Notes: generated from the letters alone by a model not told the origin. Positions 36,626-46,646 are shown, numbered from the stretch's first letter. The stretch: 64,000 nt of DNA from Saccharospirillum mangrovi (GCF_003367315.1 NZ_CP031415.1:3622912-3686911); one strand, 5' to 3'. Numbers and translations are program-made.

Positions 36626-37363
36626 TCAGGCAACGCCGCCGTTGGCGCGCAACACCTGCCCGTTCACCCAGCCACCATCGGGGCCGGCCAGAAAAGACAC
36701 CACACCGGCGATGTCATCCGGCTGACCCAGGCGCTCCAACGGCGGCAGTTTGCTCAGCCGCTGAATCAATTCCTCGCTCTTGCCTGCAAAGAACAGGTCA
36801 GTCGCGACCGGGCCTGGCGCTACGGCATTCACACTGATGTTGCGGCCACGCAGTTCGTTGGCGAACACTTTCATCAGGCTTTCCACACCGGCTTTCGACG
36901 CCACGTACGGCCCGTAATTGGGCGTGTTCAGCGCAATCGCCGTGCTCGACACGGCAATAAAACGACCGCCATCGGGCAAATGTTCCTTGCCGTAGGCCAT
37001 CATCAAAAAGGTGCCGTCCAGATTCGTGGTGATGTGGCGACGATAAGCGGCAAAGCTCGCCGGCTCGATGGCGTGCATGCCCAAAATGCCCGCCATATTG
37101 ACCACCACATCGACCCGGCCAAATGCCGCCAGCGTCTGTTGGTACAGCGACTGGACTGCTGCTTCATCGGCCACATCGGCCTGAATCGCCACGGCCGCGC
37201 CGCCGGCTTGCTGAATCTCGTTCACGGTTTCGTCGGCGGCCGTCTGATTGCCAGCAAAGTTGACCACGACGTTAAAACCATCGCGCGCCAGACGCAGCGA
37301 CACAGCCTTGCCAATACCGCGAGAACCGCCGGTAACAAGGGCAACTGAAGGGGTGTTTGTCAT
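36626..37363 (-). CDS. Short-chain dehydrogenase/reductase
   Basis: 245 residues of the classical SDR family. NAD(P)-binding TGGSRGIG (about residue 12), NNAG-like NMAGILG, and the catalytic serine (SSTAI) and YVASK tyrosine-lysine pair are present. NADP preference is likely from the arginine after the glycine motif. CGGAG precedes the start. Divergent from a LysR regulator that probably controls it. Substrate unknown. Confidence 0.9.
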   Translation of the reverse strand: MTNTPSVALVTGGSRGIGKAVSLRLARDGFNVVVNFAGNQTAADETVNEIQQAGGAAVAIQADVADEAAVQSLYQQTLAAFGRVDVVVNMAGILGMHAIEPASFAAYRRHITTNLDGTFLMMAYGKEHLPDGGRFIAVSSTAIALNTPNYGPYVASKAGVESLMKVFANELRGRNISVNAVAPGPVATDLFFAGKSEELIQRLSKLPPLERLGQPDDIAGVVSFLAGPDGGWVNGQVLRANGGVA

Positions 37364-37463
37364 AAAAAACTCCGCGTTGAATGAATGACAGCTGCAGTAT
37401 CGTTATTATCGATTCCCGGATAATGCCCGATATTTTGGTTTAACTATTCAGGATATATAAACA

Positions 37464-38372
37464 ATGGACCGTCTCGATGCCTATCAACTGTTCACCCGCA
37501 TCGTCGAGTTGGGCAGCTTTACCCAGGCGGCAGAATCCTTGGGCATTCCGCGCGCCACCGCAACCCAGGCCATCAAAGATCTGGAAGCGCAATTGGGCGC
37601 CCGCTTATTGGAGCGCACCACTCGCCAGGTGAAACCGACGTCCGATGGCGAGACGTTCTACCAACGCTGCCGGCTGATTCTCAGCGACGTCGAAGACGCC
37701 GAAGCCGCACTCAAACAAAGCCTGAACAACCCCAGCGGCCGGCTGCGACTCGACTTGCACGGCTCGCACGCCGCCAACGTCGTGTTGCCGCGCATCGACG
37801 ATTTTCACGCCCGCTACCCGAACATTGAACTACAGATCAGTTGCGGCGATCGGCTGGTGGATTTGGTCGCCGAAGGCATCGATTGCGTCATCCGCGCCGG
37901 CCACCCGCGCGATTCATCGCTGGTTGCCAAACGCCTGGCGGTAATCCCCGAAGCCATCTGCGCCAGCCCCGCGTATTTTGAACGTCACGGCCAGCCGCAA
38001 CACCCGGACGACCTGGCAAACCACCAGGCGGTCGGATTTTTCTCACGCGGTTACGACTCGAAATACCCACTGGAATGCACGGAGAATGGCGAAACCCACG
38101 AATACCAACTGCCATCCTGGATCACCCTCAACGACGCCGCCGCCTACGTCGCCAGCGCCCTGAGCGGTTGCGGCTTAATTCAGGTACCCCGCTTTCACAT
38201 CCAAAAGTATCTCGACACCGGCGAACTGATCGAAGTGCTGTGTGACTACCCCAGCCCGGGTATCCCTATTTCTGCCATGTATCCATCGCAGCGGTTTTTA
38301 TCGCCGAGGGTACGGGTGTTTGTGGATTGGGTGGGGGGTTTGTATACGGAGCGTTTTCCGGCGGCGGTATGA
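37464..38372 (+). CDS. LysR-family transcriptional regulator
   Basis: 302 residues: N-terminal winged helix-turn-helix (GSFTQAAESLGIPRATATQAI) and a C-terminal periplasmic-binding-like effector domain. It resembles the CrgA/YafC-type subgroup that often represses a divergent oxidoreductase. The 100-bp gap to the SDR gene contains AT-rich dyads near ATCGTTATTATCGAT that may be its binding site. Confidence 0.92.
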   Translation: MDRLDAYQLFTRIVELGSFTQAAESLGIPRATATQAIKDLEAQLGARLLERTTRQVKPTSDGETFYQRCRLILSDVEDAEAALKQSLNNPSGRLRLDLHGSHAANVVLPRIDDFHARYPNIELQISCGDRLVDLVAEGIDCVIRAGHPRDSSLVAKRLAVIPEAICASPAYFERHGQPQHPDDLANHQAVGFFSRGYDSKYPLECTENGETHEYQLPSWITLNDAAAYVASALSGCGLIQVPRFHIQKYLDTGELIEVLCDYPSPGIPISAMYPSQRFLSPRVRVFVDWVGGLYTERFPAAV

Positions 38373-38462
38373 GTACGCAGGGTTCTTCAAGATTGCGGGT
38401 AAAGTGGGTAAGTTAAGCTCTAGCAATCGATCTGCAATTAAGGGATGGCCCGGAGAAGATGA

Positions 38463-39410
38463 ATGGATAGTTACGAACACTTACCGAAATACGACGACCT
38501 GTTTATCGAGATCCTGCGTTATTTAAACGACCACGGTCCTTTATTAGCACGCGAATTGGAACGCCCTTTGGCCGACCGTTTCCAACTAACCGACGCTGAT
38601 CTATCGATTGAGTACCCGTCCGGTAACGGTACCGTTTTCTCTGATCGCCTGACCTGGAGTCTGAGTCATCTGGTGAACAGTGGTCTAGCCGAACGACCCA
38701 AGCGCGGCCATTGCCAAATCACTGTTTTAGGGCAGGAATATCTTGCCAAGACAGGTGAGATTAAAACCTTCGTTAAACAAACAATCGCGGAAAAAACCCG
38801 TCAACGACAACGCGAGCTGGGTGAATCCAAATCATTGATCGAAGACTCGCATTTGACCGACAGCGATAAGACGCCGCAGGAGTCTTTGCTGAGCGCTTAT
38901 CACTCAATTCAGGCAACTGTGTGCGAACAAATTCTCGAAACAATTCTGGGAAAATCACCCTACGAGTTTGAAAAATTGGTCATCAAATTACTGGGGCGCA
39001 TGGGATATGGCGGCAAAACTGCTGACTCCCTTCTGGTAACGCAGAAATCTAATGACGGTGGCATTGATGGTGTGATCAAAGAAGACGTTCTAGGTTTGGG
39101 GCGTATTCATTTACAAGCCAAACGTTACCGCAGAGACATCAGCATTGGTCGGGAAGACATCCAGCGTTTTGTCGGTGCACTTGCCGTTGCGCAATCGCAA
39201 AAAGGGGTATTTATCACCACGTCCTATTTCACCAAAGGCGCATTGGAATACGCCCAAAGCTTAAACGGTGCGACCACTTTGGTGCTGATTGATGGAGAGC
39301 GTCTGGCGCAGTACTTGTACGATTATGGTGTGGGGATGCAAGAAGAACAGACGTTGGTTTTGAAAAAGATGGATACGGATTTTTGGGACGAGATGCTGGA
39401 TGATAAATAA
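38463..39410 (+). CDS. mrr: Mrr-type restriction endonuclease
   Basis: 315 residues. An N-terminal Mrr-N winged-helix domain (about 1-95) and a C-terminal PD-(D/E)xK nuclease domain (about 160-290) with FEKLVIKLLGRMGYG and the catalytic D...QAK pattern (GGIDGVI ... IHLQAKRY). Type IV enzymes of this family cut foreign modified DNA. GGAGAAG precedes the start. Base composition of this gene and the next is visibly lower in GC than the surroundings, suggesting transfer. Confidence 0.9.
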   Translation: MDSYEHLPKYDDLFIEILRYLNDHGPLLARELERPLADRFQLTDADLSIEYPSGNGTVFSDRLTWSLSHLVNSGLAERPKRGHCQITVLGQEYLAKTGEIKTFVKQTIAEKTRQRQRELGESKSLIEDSHLTDSDKTPQESLLSAYHSIQATVCEQILETILGKSPYEFEKLVIKLLGRMGYGGKTADSLLVTQKSNDGGIDGVIKEDVLGLGRIHLQAKRYRRDISIGREDIQRFVGALAVAQSQKGVFITTSYFTKGALEYAQSLNGATTLVLIDGERLAQYLYDYGVGMQEEQTLVLKKMDTDFWDEMLDDK

Positions 39411-39441
39411 AAGAAAGGGGCTAAAGCCCCTTTCTTTTATT
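39406..39441. terminator. Bidirectional terminator between mrr and dinD
   Basis: A perfect 16-bp stem (39406-39421 with 39426-39441, loop TAAA) has A-rich and T-rich outer ends, so it terminates both convergent genes. It overlaps the mrr stop codon. Confidence 0.93.
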
Positions 39442-39463
39442 GGCATTTTAAATAGTTTTGGAT

Positions 39464-40324
39464 TCAGTCTTCAGAACTATCTTCCAGGCCGAGCGTATCA
39501 GGGTTTTCCAATGACTTCTTATCCGCAGAGGCAAGGCGACGTTCAACTTTTTTAACATCTTCCGCAGGCGGTAAGTGCTCAGGCCTGATCCCTCGATTAA
39601 TTAAGGTTTGCCGTACTGCTTCATTGTTCGTCACGTGTTCGGTCGAAACTTGCGCTTCTTCCGTCATCTGTTGGGCCCTGGCATTGTGAATGGTGATTTC
39701 AGTCGCAAAATCTTTGGCCTTTAGAATAATCGTCGGAGCGAAGTCTGCCAGCGGACGGCTCTCTGGCACCTGCCACTGGGCTTTCATCGCTTTGGTGGTG
39801 CGCCCAAACAAGGCCGTGTCACCTTTACTGCGAATCAGCGCGAAATTGTCATTTCCGCCTGTTTGCTCATAGATAACACTGGAAAGTTCTTTCTCAGTCG
39901 TCGAAAGCTTTTGCCGTGCCTGTACTCGTTCCGCTTCCAGCAATCTCTGCTCAATCAGTTCTGACTTTCGTGTTTGCATTGCGAAATAAGTCTGAGCAAA
40001 CGCAATTTCTGATTTTCGAGAATCTCCATTTTGCGCGATCAGGTAGCACGCGTAGCGAGTCAGCATGACATCATCGATTTCTCGCTGACTTCCTGAGCCA
40101 AGCTCGACCATTTTCCCGACGTCGGCAAAATGGTCTAGAACTGTGTGCCCACTAACTTCACAAGCCGTTTTGGCTTTGGTGATGACGCTGACAAAATTAT
40201 CCCACTTGCCATATCCAAGTAGGTGCTGAAGATCTCGCGCCAGCCAATATTCAATGCCATTTTCTGTTTGCTGTGCATGGCCTTCAAACGTGGCGGTGAG
40301 TGATTGAATTTGCTGCTGTTCCAT
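39464..40324 (-). CDS. dinD: DinD-like DNA-damage-inducible protein
   Basis: 286 residues. The N-terminus (IEYWLARDLQHLLGYGKWDNF) is a BRO-N-like domain as in DinD/DinD-like proteins, whose E. coli member is SOS-induced and modulates RecA. A conserved DVMLTRYACYLIAQNGD segment and C-terminal DinD region follow. No LexA box was identified with confidence in the 42-bp gap to yicC. It sits with mrr between the LysR gene and yicC. Confidence 0.88.
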   Translation of the reverse strand: MEQQQIQSLTATFEGHAQQTENGIEYWLARDLQHLLGYGKWDNFVSVITKAKTACEVSGHTVLDHFADVGKMVELGSGSQREIDDVMLTRYACYLIAQNGDSRKSEIAFAQTYFAMQTRKSELIEQRLLEAERVQARQKLSTTEKELSSVIYEQTGGNDNFALIRSKGDTALFGRTTKAMKAQWQVPESRPLADFAPTIILKAKDFATEITIHNARAQQMTEEAQVSTEHVTNNEAVRQTLINRGIRPEHLPPAEDVKKVERRLASADKKSLENPDTLGLEDSSED

Positions 40325-40366
40325 TGCTTGAGCTCCTTTTGATAGGTATTCAATAAGTCTGACCCC

Positions 40367-41230
40367 TCACTCCAAATTCTGCACCTGCTCACGCATCTGT
40401 TCGATCAGCACTTTCAAATCCACCGCTGCCTGAGTGGTGGCGGTGCTGGTCGATTTTGATCCCAAGGTATTCGCTTCGCGGTTAAATTCCTGCATCAGAA
40501 AATCCAAGCGTCGACCAATAGCGCCTTTTTGTTTTAGGGCGTGTCGTGCTTCCTGGCAGTGGGTGTCGAGGCGGTCGAGTTCTTCGGCGACGTCGGATTT
40601 TTGTGCCAGTAAGACGACTTCTTGTTCCAGTCGTTCCGGGTCTAAATCGACCGATAATTGCGCGGCCTTGGCTTTTAGGTTTTCACGGTATGCATCGATC
40701 AGCGCCGGGGCATTTTTGCGCACCTCGGCGACAATGGTTTCGATGCTGTCTAAACGTTGGCGCAGCAGTTCGGCCAGTTCTTTGCCTTCGCGTTGGCGGT
40801 GAGCGATGAAGTCGTCCAACGCTTCATCGAACAGGACTTTCATGGCGTCGAAGACGGCGTCCATATCGGTATCGGCTTCGATCAAAACGCCGGGCCATTG
40901 CAGTAAGTCCAACGCATTGGGTTTGGCGCTGTTGAGGATGGTGGAGCGTACCTGGCTGAGCGCGACGTCGAGGGCGATCAAGCGTTCGACATTGACCGCC
41001 AGGCTGTCGCTGCCCTGGTTCGGATAGAAGCGCAGGTTCACTTCGACTTTGCCGCGCGCGACGCGTTTTTTCAGGGCGTCGCGCAGCGGTATTTCCACCG
41101 GCTTTAAGCTGTCGGGCAGTTTGAAACTGGTTTCCAGATAGCGATGGTTGACCGAGCGCAGCTCGACCGAGAGTTGGCCGCTGGTGAGGCTGTGTTCGCG
41201 ACGGGCGAAGGCGGTCATCGACAACGGCAT
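40367..41230 (-). CDS. yicC: YicC family endoribonuclease
   Basis: 287 residues, the usual YicC length. The N-terminus MTAFARRE and the C-terminal DFLMQEFNREANTLGSK are hallmark stretches; YicC/RnlC proteins are endoribonucleases that affect sRNA stability. It follows rph by 4 bp. Normally gmk is next; here about 11 kb of accessory genes intervene. Confidence 0.96.
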   Translation of the reverse strand: MPLSMTAFARREHSLTSGQLSVELRSVNHRYLETSFKLPDSLKPVEIPLRDALKKRVARGKVEVNLRFYPNQGSDSLAVNVERLIALDVALSQVRSTILNSAKPNALDLLQWPGVLIEADTDMDAVFDAMKVLFDEALDDFIAHRQREGKELAELLRQRLDSIETIVAEVRKNAPALIDAYRENLKAKAAQLSVDLDPERLEQEVVLLAQKSDVAEELDRLDTHCQEARHALKQKGAIGRRLDFLMQEFNREANTLGSKSTSTATTQAAVDLKVLIEQMREQVQNLE

Positions 41231-41234
41231 GACA

Positions 41235-41954
41235 TCAGGCCTCGTTCAGGGCAGCTTGTTGGATGTCGCACAATTCCGCGACGCCTTTTTGCGCCAGCGC
41301 CAGCATGGCGGTCAGTTCATCCGGCGCGAACGGTTCGCCTTCGGCGGTACCCTGAATTTCCACGAAACCACCGCTGGCAGTCATGATGACGTTGAGGTCG
41401 GTTTCGGCGGTGCTGTCTTCGGCGTAATCCAGATCAAGCACCGCCTCGCCGTTCCAGACACCCACCGACACTGCGGCGATTGGGTGTTTGATCGGACTCT
41501 TTTTGATCAAGCCTTTTTCGAGCATCCAGTTAATCGCATCGCACAGCGCCACGTATGCGCCGGTAATGGACGCGGTGCGAGTGCCGCCGTCGGCTTGAAT
41601 CACATCGCAATCAAGCGTGATGGAATGTTCGCCCAGCGCTTTGAGGTCAATGGCGGCACGCAGTGAACGGCCGATCAGCCTGCCGATTTCGACGGTGCGT
41701 CCGCCCTGTTTGCCGCGTGCGGCTTCGCGCTGATTTCGCGAGCCGGTGGCGCGCGGCAGCATGCCGTATTCGGCGGTGATCCAACCCTGGCCCTGGCCTT
41801 TGAGAAAACGCGGCACGCTGGTTTCGACGCTGGCGGTGACGATGACTTGAGTGTCGCCGAAGCTGACCAGCACGCTGCCTTCGGCGTGTTTGGTGAAACG
41901 GCGTTGAATGGAAACGGGGCGGAGTTGATCGGGCTGGCGGCCGCTGGGTCGCAT
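41235..41954 (-). CDS. rph: Ribonuclease PH
   Basis: 239 residues. A phosphorolytic 3'-5' exoribonuclease that trims tRNA 3' ends. N-terminal [14 protein letters not shown], the central [23 protein letters not shown] region (cited in parts: LRAAIDL) and DLDYAEDS are typical; length is standard. First gene of the split rph-yicC-gmk-rpoZ-spoT group. Confidence 0.97.
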   Translation of the reverse strand: MRPSGRQPDQLRPVSIQRRFTKHAEGSVLVSFGDTQVIVTASVETSVPRFLKGQGQGWITAEYGMLPRATGSRNQREAARGKQGGRTVEIGRLIGRSLRAAIDLKALGEHSITLDCDVIQADGGTRTASITGAYVALCDAINWMLEKGLIKKSPIKHPIAAVSVGVWNGEAVLDLDYAEDSTAETDLNVIMTASGGFVEIQGTAEGEPFAPDELTAMLALAQKGVAELCDIQQAALNEA

Positions 41955-42015
41955 AAGGCTGAGCCTTCTGGCAGAGAATGAAGGCGCTCAGTATAGGGAT
42001 TGCGTTTGGGGATGC

Positions 42016-43524
42016 CTACCGCAGCCCCGGCGGCATTGGCGTAGCGGCGCAGTAGGTGTGCTGGTCTATCCGGCTGAAGCGATAGCTGTGCGGCGGCTGT
42101 TCGCTGTCGGCTGCAAGCGGTTGCCACGGCAAGGGCGCATTGGCCGACCAGTCGAGCGTTTCCGGCAGTTGCCCGTTCACTTGCACCAGACGGCTGTCGA
42201 GCGCGGTGCTGGTGACTGTTAATACGGAAACAGCATCGGTGCCTAACGGCAGGCGGATATTCATCGGTTTGTCGCTCAGGTTCACCGTCAACAGCGTCAA
42301 GGCGCCGCTGGCGTCTGGGGTGCAATGGGCGAAGGCTTGCACCGGGCCGTCGGCGCCAGTGACCGCCAACCAGCGCGGCCCCATCAATCGTTGCCACAAT
42401 AATTGCGCCCAGTAATCCGGGTTTGGGCTGTAGTGATTGCGGTAGGCGAGCAGGGCGTAGTCGCCGCCCATCAGGCTTTGTCGGATCACCGTTTCCTGAC
42501 CGGTTCGAGCGGCCAGACCCAGTTGCGTCAGCCACCACAAACTGGCGCCGAAACGATTGGTCAGTTGATCAACACCGCCGCATTGTGCCGGGCCGGTTTC
42601 GCCGAGCCAAAGCTGTGTTTCGGGTGAATAGCGATCCACCCAGGCGCGCACCTTGCGCGACTGCTTGGCAAATTCGGTGACGGCTTCGACATCCAGCAGC
42701 GACTCCCAGCCGGCGCCTTCAGTGCGCACCGTGCAGCGGCGCGATTGGGTCGGGTAATAGTGCCAGGTGAAAATGGCAGGGTTGGCGCCGCTTTCGAGGA
42801 ATTCGCGCGACGAGCCGACTAACGTACTCAGCGGTTCGCCGACTTCCGGCCAGAACGCATTCGCCGGTCCGGCCAACGGAATGGTGCCTGAGTATCCACG
42901 TGCTTTAACGAACTCACGGCTGTATTGGTCGAAACCAATTTGATGCGTTGGTCCGAACATCAACCAATGCGCGCCCGGTTCATTGCCGAATTCGAGAATG
43001 CCGTTGTAGTCCGACGGCAACCAATCGAGCAGGCGTTCGAGTTGCTCCGGTTGCCAGTCGCCATCGTCATCGCGCACACGCGGGCCGGTGCTGACGGTGA
43101 GCATGGGGCGGGCGTTCAGGTTATCGACAAAGGCCAGAAACTGAATGATGTCGGCGCGGCTGAGGCTGGGGTCTTCGTCCGGTTCGTCGTCGAGGCGCCA
43201 CCATAGGCGATCAGCTTCGGTGCCACCCAAACGCACCCAGGCCGGTTGCAACAGGCGCGCCCAGCGCAGCAGTTCATCGTCGGCTAAATTGACCGGGCGC
43301 GGTGGCCCTTCGCCGGCCCACCATTCACCGCCGGTGAGCATGGCGGCGTCGATGGCAACGCCAATAAAACCCGGGCTTGTCTCACCGGATTCGAGGCCCC
43401 AATTGAGTACCCAGAACGACGGCGCGTCTTCGCGCGCCAGCACCGACCAGAGCACCCAGATCAACAAGGCGGCGGCGAGCGGGTGGCGACGGCGGTGGGC
43501 AAAACGGTACAGCGGTCTCAGCAT
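42016..43524 (-). CDS. Heparanase-like glycoside hydrolase, GH79 type
   Basis: 502 residues from the ATG at 43524. An N-terminal basic stretch and one hydrophobic span act as signal anchor or signal peptide. The (beta/alpha)8 core shows WVRLGGTEADRLWW, the acid/base motif EFGNEPGAHW (about residue 200) and the nucleophile motif WLGETGPAQCGG (about residue 330), which closely follow human heparanase (NEP and LGETSSAYGGG). A beta-sandwich C-terminal part follows. Probable target is a glucuronic-acid-containing glycan outside the cytoplasm; the exact substrate is unknown. Confidence 0.82.
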   Translation of the reverse strand: MLRPLYRFAHRRRHPLAAALLIWVLWSVLAREDAPSFWVLNWGLESGETSPGFIGVAIDAAMLTGGEWWAGEGPPRPVNLADDELLRWARLLQPAWVRLGGTEADRLWWRLDDEPDEDPSLSRADIIQFLAFVDNLNARPMLTVSTGPRVRDDDGDWQPEQLERLLDWLPSDYNGILEFGNEPGAHWLMFGPTHQIGFDQYSREFVKARGYSGTIPLAGPANAFWPEVGEPLSTLVGSSREFLESGANPAIFTWHYYPTQSRRCTVRTEGAGWESLLDVEAVTEFAKQSRKVRAWVDRYSPETQLWLGETGPAQCGGVDQLTNRFGASLWWLTQLGLAARTGQETVIRQSLMGGDYALLAYRNHYSPNPDYWAQLLWQRLMGPRWLAVTGADGPVQAFAHCTPDASGALTLLTVNLSDKPMNIRLPLGTDAVSVLTVTSTALDSRLVQVNGQLPETLDWSANAPLPWQPLAADSEQPPHSYRFSRIDQHTYCAATPMPPGLR

Positions 43525-43595
43525 GGCCTCGTTATACTGCCAATCAATGACGCTTTCACGAACCTTAGCATTCCCACGCAAAAACGGAGGGCTCC

Positions 43596-45632
43596 ATGAC
43601 CAATCCCCTACTCGAACACCACGAATTGCCGCCCTTCGCTCAGTTCAAAGCCGAGCACGTTGTGCCGGCGGTCGAAACCCTGTTGCAACGCAACCGCGAC
43701 TGCATTGAAGGCTTGCTGGCTGAAGTCACCGATCCAACCTGGGCTTCGTTAGTCGAACCGATCAATCGCAGCCACGAAAATTTCGACAACGCCTGGTCGG
43801 TTTTCGGCCATCTCAACAGCGTAAAAGATTCGCCTGAATTGCGTGACGCCTACAACCAGGCGCTGAATATGTTGACCGAATACAATTCCTGGATCGGGCA
43901 ACACCGCGGTTTGTTTGAGGCCTACCAAGCCATCGCCAAGCGCTCCGATTTCAAACAGTTGAGCCGCGCCCAGCAGGCGTCGATTGAAAATTCGCTGCGC
44001 GACTTCCGCCTCGCCGGTGTCGATTTGAACGACGCCGACAAGAAAACCTTCGCCGGTCTGCAAACCGAACTGGCCCAACTGAGCCAGAAATTCAGCGAAC
44101 AGTTGCTCGACGCCACTCAGGCCTGGAGTCTGCACATCACCGACAAAAACCGGCTGGCGGGATTGCCCGAATCGGCGCGCGCAACCTTGCGCCAATACGC
44201 CGAACAAAAAGACAAAGACGGCTGGCTGGTGACGCTGGAAATGCCCGCGGTGATTCCAGTAATGACTTATGCCGACGACCGCGAATTACGCCGCGAAACC
44301 TATTTCGCCAACGTCACCAGGGCGTCGGAACTCGGCCCGCAAGCCGGCCAGTTTGATAACGGCCCGGTGATGACGGCGATTCTGGAAAAACGCCAGGCGG
44401 CGGCCAAACTGCTCGGCTTTGACAGCCACGCTGACGTTTCACTGGCGACCAAAATGGCCGACAGCCCGGCCGGCGTACTCGCCTTCTTACGCGATCTGGC
44501 CGAGAAAGCCGTACCGCCAGCCAAGCGCGAATTCGACGAACTGAAAGCCTTCGCCCGTGATGAACTGGGCCTGGACGATCTGCAACCCTGGGATGTCAGC
44601 TACGCCAGCGAAAAGCTGAAAGAGCAGCAATATTCGGTGTCGCAGGAAGAACTGAAACCCTACTTCCCAGTACCGCGCGTTATCGATGGTTTGTTTGAAA
44701 CAGCCAGCCGTCTGTTCGGCGTCCGCTTTGAACGCGTCGATGACTTTGAGACCTATCACCCCGATGTTCAGCTCTACAACGTACTCGAAGACGGCACTGT
44801 GATAGCCCGAGTGTTTATGGACATCTACGCCCGCGAAGGCAAACGCGGCGGTGCCTGGATGGACGAGTGCCGGCGCCGGGTGGAACTGGCCGGCGAATTG
44901 CAAAAACCGGTCGCCTATCTGACCTGCAATTTCACCCCGCCAGTCGGTGGTAAACCGAGCCTGCTGACGCACGATGAAGTCACCACTCTGTTCCATGAAT
45001 TCGGCCACAGCCTGCACCACATGCTGACCCGGGTGAACGTGGCCGAAGTGAGCGGCATCAATGGCGTCGCCTGGGATGCCGTCGAGCTGCCCAGTCAGTT
45101 CCTGGAAAACTGGTGTTGGGAGCCGGAAGCACTGGCCTTCATTTCCGGCCACGTCGACAGCGGTGAGCCACTGCCACGAACCTTGCTCGACAAAATGCTC
45201 GCGGCGAAGAACTTCCATTCCGCCATGGGTACGGTGCGGCAATTGGAGTTCGCCTTATTCGACATGGAATTGCACCGCCGTACCAATGGCTTTTCTGCAT
45301 CGGACATTCAAGGTGTTTTGGACTCTGTGCGCGCCGAAGTCAGCGTGACAAAAGCGATTCCGGAAAACCGCTTCCAGAATGGCTTTGGACACATTTTCGC
45401 TGGCGGTTATTCCGCTGGCTATTACAGCTACAAATGGGCAGAAGTATTGAGCGCAGATGCGTTCAGTCGCTTTGAAGAGGAAGGGGTGTTCAACGCCGAT
45501 ACCGGCCGCGCGTTCCGCGACATCATTCTGGCGAATGGGGGAACGGAACCGGCTGGAGAACTGTTCAGGCAATTCCGCGGTCGCGAGCCGAGTGTCGATG
45601 CGTTGTTGCGACACTCAGGCATCGCGGCTTAA
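43596..45632 (+). CDS. prlC: Oligopeptidase A
   Basis: 678 residues, an M3-family zinc metallopeptidase of the standard length. The zinc motif HEFGHSLHHML (about residue 467) with the downstream glutamate is intact. It degrades short cytoplasmic peptides, including cleaved signal peptides. An ACGGAGGG ribosome site precedes the start. Ends against an intrinsic terminator shared with the convergent gene. Confidence 0.97.
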   Translation: MTNPLLEHHELPPFAQFKAEHVVPAVETLLQRNRDCIEGLLAEVTDPTWASLVEPINRSHENFDNAWSVFGHLNSVKDSPELRDAYNQALNMLTEYNSWIGQHRGLFEAYQAIAKRSDFKQLSRAQQASIENSLRDFRLAGVDLNDADKKTFAGLQTELAQLSQKFSEQLLDATQAWSLHITDKNRLAGLPESARATLRQYAEQKDKDGWLVTLEMPAVIPVMTYADDRELRRETYFANVTRASELGPQAGQFDNGPVMTAILEKRQAAAKLLGFDSHADVSLATKMADSPAGVLAFLRDLAEKAVPPAKREFDELKAFARDELGLDDLQPWDVSYASEKLKEQQYSVSQEELKPYFPVPRVIDGLFETASRLFGVRFERVDDFETYHPDVQLYNVLEDGTVIARVFMDIYAREGKRGGAWMDECRRRVELAGELQKPVAYLTCNFTPPVGGKPSLLTHDEVTTLFHEFGHSLHHMLTRVNVAEVSGINGVAWDAVELPSQFLENWCWEPEALAFISGHVDSGEPLPRTLLDKMLAAKNFHSAMGTVRQLEFALFDMELHRRTNGFSASDIQGVLDSVRAEVSVTKAIPENRFQNGFGHIFAGGYSAGYYSYKWAEVLSADAFSRFEEEGVFNADTGRAFRDIILANGGTEPAGELFRQFRGREPSVDALLRHSGIAA

Positions 45633-45640
45633 CGGATCTC

Positions 45641-45670
45641 AAAAGCCCGGTCAGCGATAGGCCGGGTTTT
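45641..45670 (+). terminator. Intrinsic terminator after prlC
   Basis: CCCGG (45646-45650) pairs with CCGGG (45662-45666) followed by TTTT, with matching A residues on the left arm. It overlaps the 3' end of the convergent SPOR gene. Confidence 0.65.
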
Positions 45671-46646
45671 CGGGCACCATATAGATGAACGCATCCAAGC
45701 CACCATCGCGTACCGCTTGAGCGCGGGCACGCGCATCGGCCAGAGTGTATGGGCCGATGACAATGCGGTAACCGTTCAGCCGCTCATCGTAATGCACCAG
45801 CAATTCGTCAGCCCAGACAAAGTCGGTCACCAGATTGCGGTAGCGCTGAATGGAATGTACCTGGCGGAAGAAACCCAAATGGACGTAGACACCGTCGGGC
45901 AAATCGCGTTTGGCCTGGTCCATCAGATTCGACAGCACTTGCTGCACTTCCGGTTCTGGCGGCGGCAACGGTTCTGGTGCTGATTCGGCGACTTGGGGTT
46001 CTGGCTCCGACTCTGGTACTGCTCGTGGTTCTGGTTCTGCTTGTGGTTCTGAGTCTGGCTCTAGTTGTTGCTCTGGCTCAGGTTGCTGAGCCTGGGCTTG
46101 TTGCTCGCTGACATCTGACAGTTCGATGCGGCCATTGAACTCACCCTCTTCAGCGGTATCCGGGTCGCTGTTGCGCATGCGTACATCCAACCGCTTGGCC
46201 CGGCCAGGCCAGAAGCGAATACCCACCTGAAGGTGCCAGTCCTCTTCCCGCCGAGTCTGATAGCGAGTTTCCAGGAAGCCACCCCATTGATCTATCCACT
46301 GCTGCTCAACCCCGATGCCAAAAAATAAAGCCGGCTCAATAGCGTCGGCGTCCACTTGCTGGTCGATACCCATGAAAGGGTAAAACCGCTCATTCAAGGA
46401 TGTCTGAAATGGAAAAGACAGACGGGTTATCACACTACCCTGACTGACGCCCAATTGTGGCTCGACCTGAGCATAGCCGGCACCAAGTGTCAGATGCTGA
46501 CCAATGTCCGTTTGCACATAGGCACGTACACCGATGCGATCAAATTGCGTCACCGGCGTAGTACCAGCCACAGAAAAAGAAGTGTCGGCGGCGTGAGTGG
46601 ATAACGCCCAAAACAGGAGACTGATCAGCCCTAACCATTGTTTCAT
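45651..46646 (-). CDS. Exported SPOR-domain protein with Pro-Glu-rich linker
   Basis: 331 residues from the ATG at 46646, which starts a signal peptide ending at THAADT. The first half (about 25-165) looks like an outer-membrane-type beta-barrel or beta-sandwich. A low-complexity linker of repeated PEPE/QPEP units (about 180-240) follows, and the C-terminus (about 255-325) resembles an SPOR peptidoglycan-binding domain. A link between outer membrane and cell wall is plausible but not established. Confidence 0.65.
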   Translation of the reverse strand: MKQWLGLISLLFWALSTHAADTSFSVAGTTPVTQFDRIGVRAYVQTDIGQHLTLGAGYAQVEPQLGVSQGSVITRLSFPFQTSLNERFYPFMGIDQQVDADAIEPALFFGIGVEQQWIDQWGGFLETRYQTRREEDWHLQVGIRFWPGRAKRLDVRMRNSDPDTAEEGEFNGRIELSDVSEQQAQAQQPEPEQQLEPDSEPQAEPEPRAVPESEPEPQVAESAPEPLPPPEPEVQQVLSNLMDQAKRDLPDGVYVHLGFFRQVHSIQRYRNLVTDFVWADELLVHYDERLNGYRIVIGPYTLADARARAQAVRDGGLDAFIYMVPENPAYR

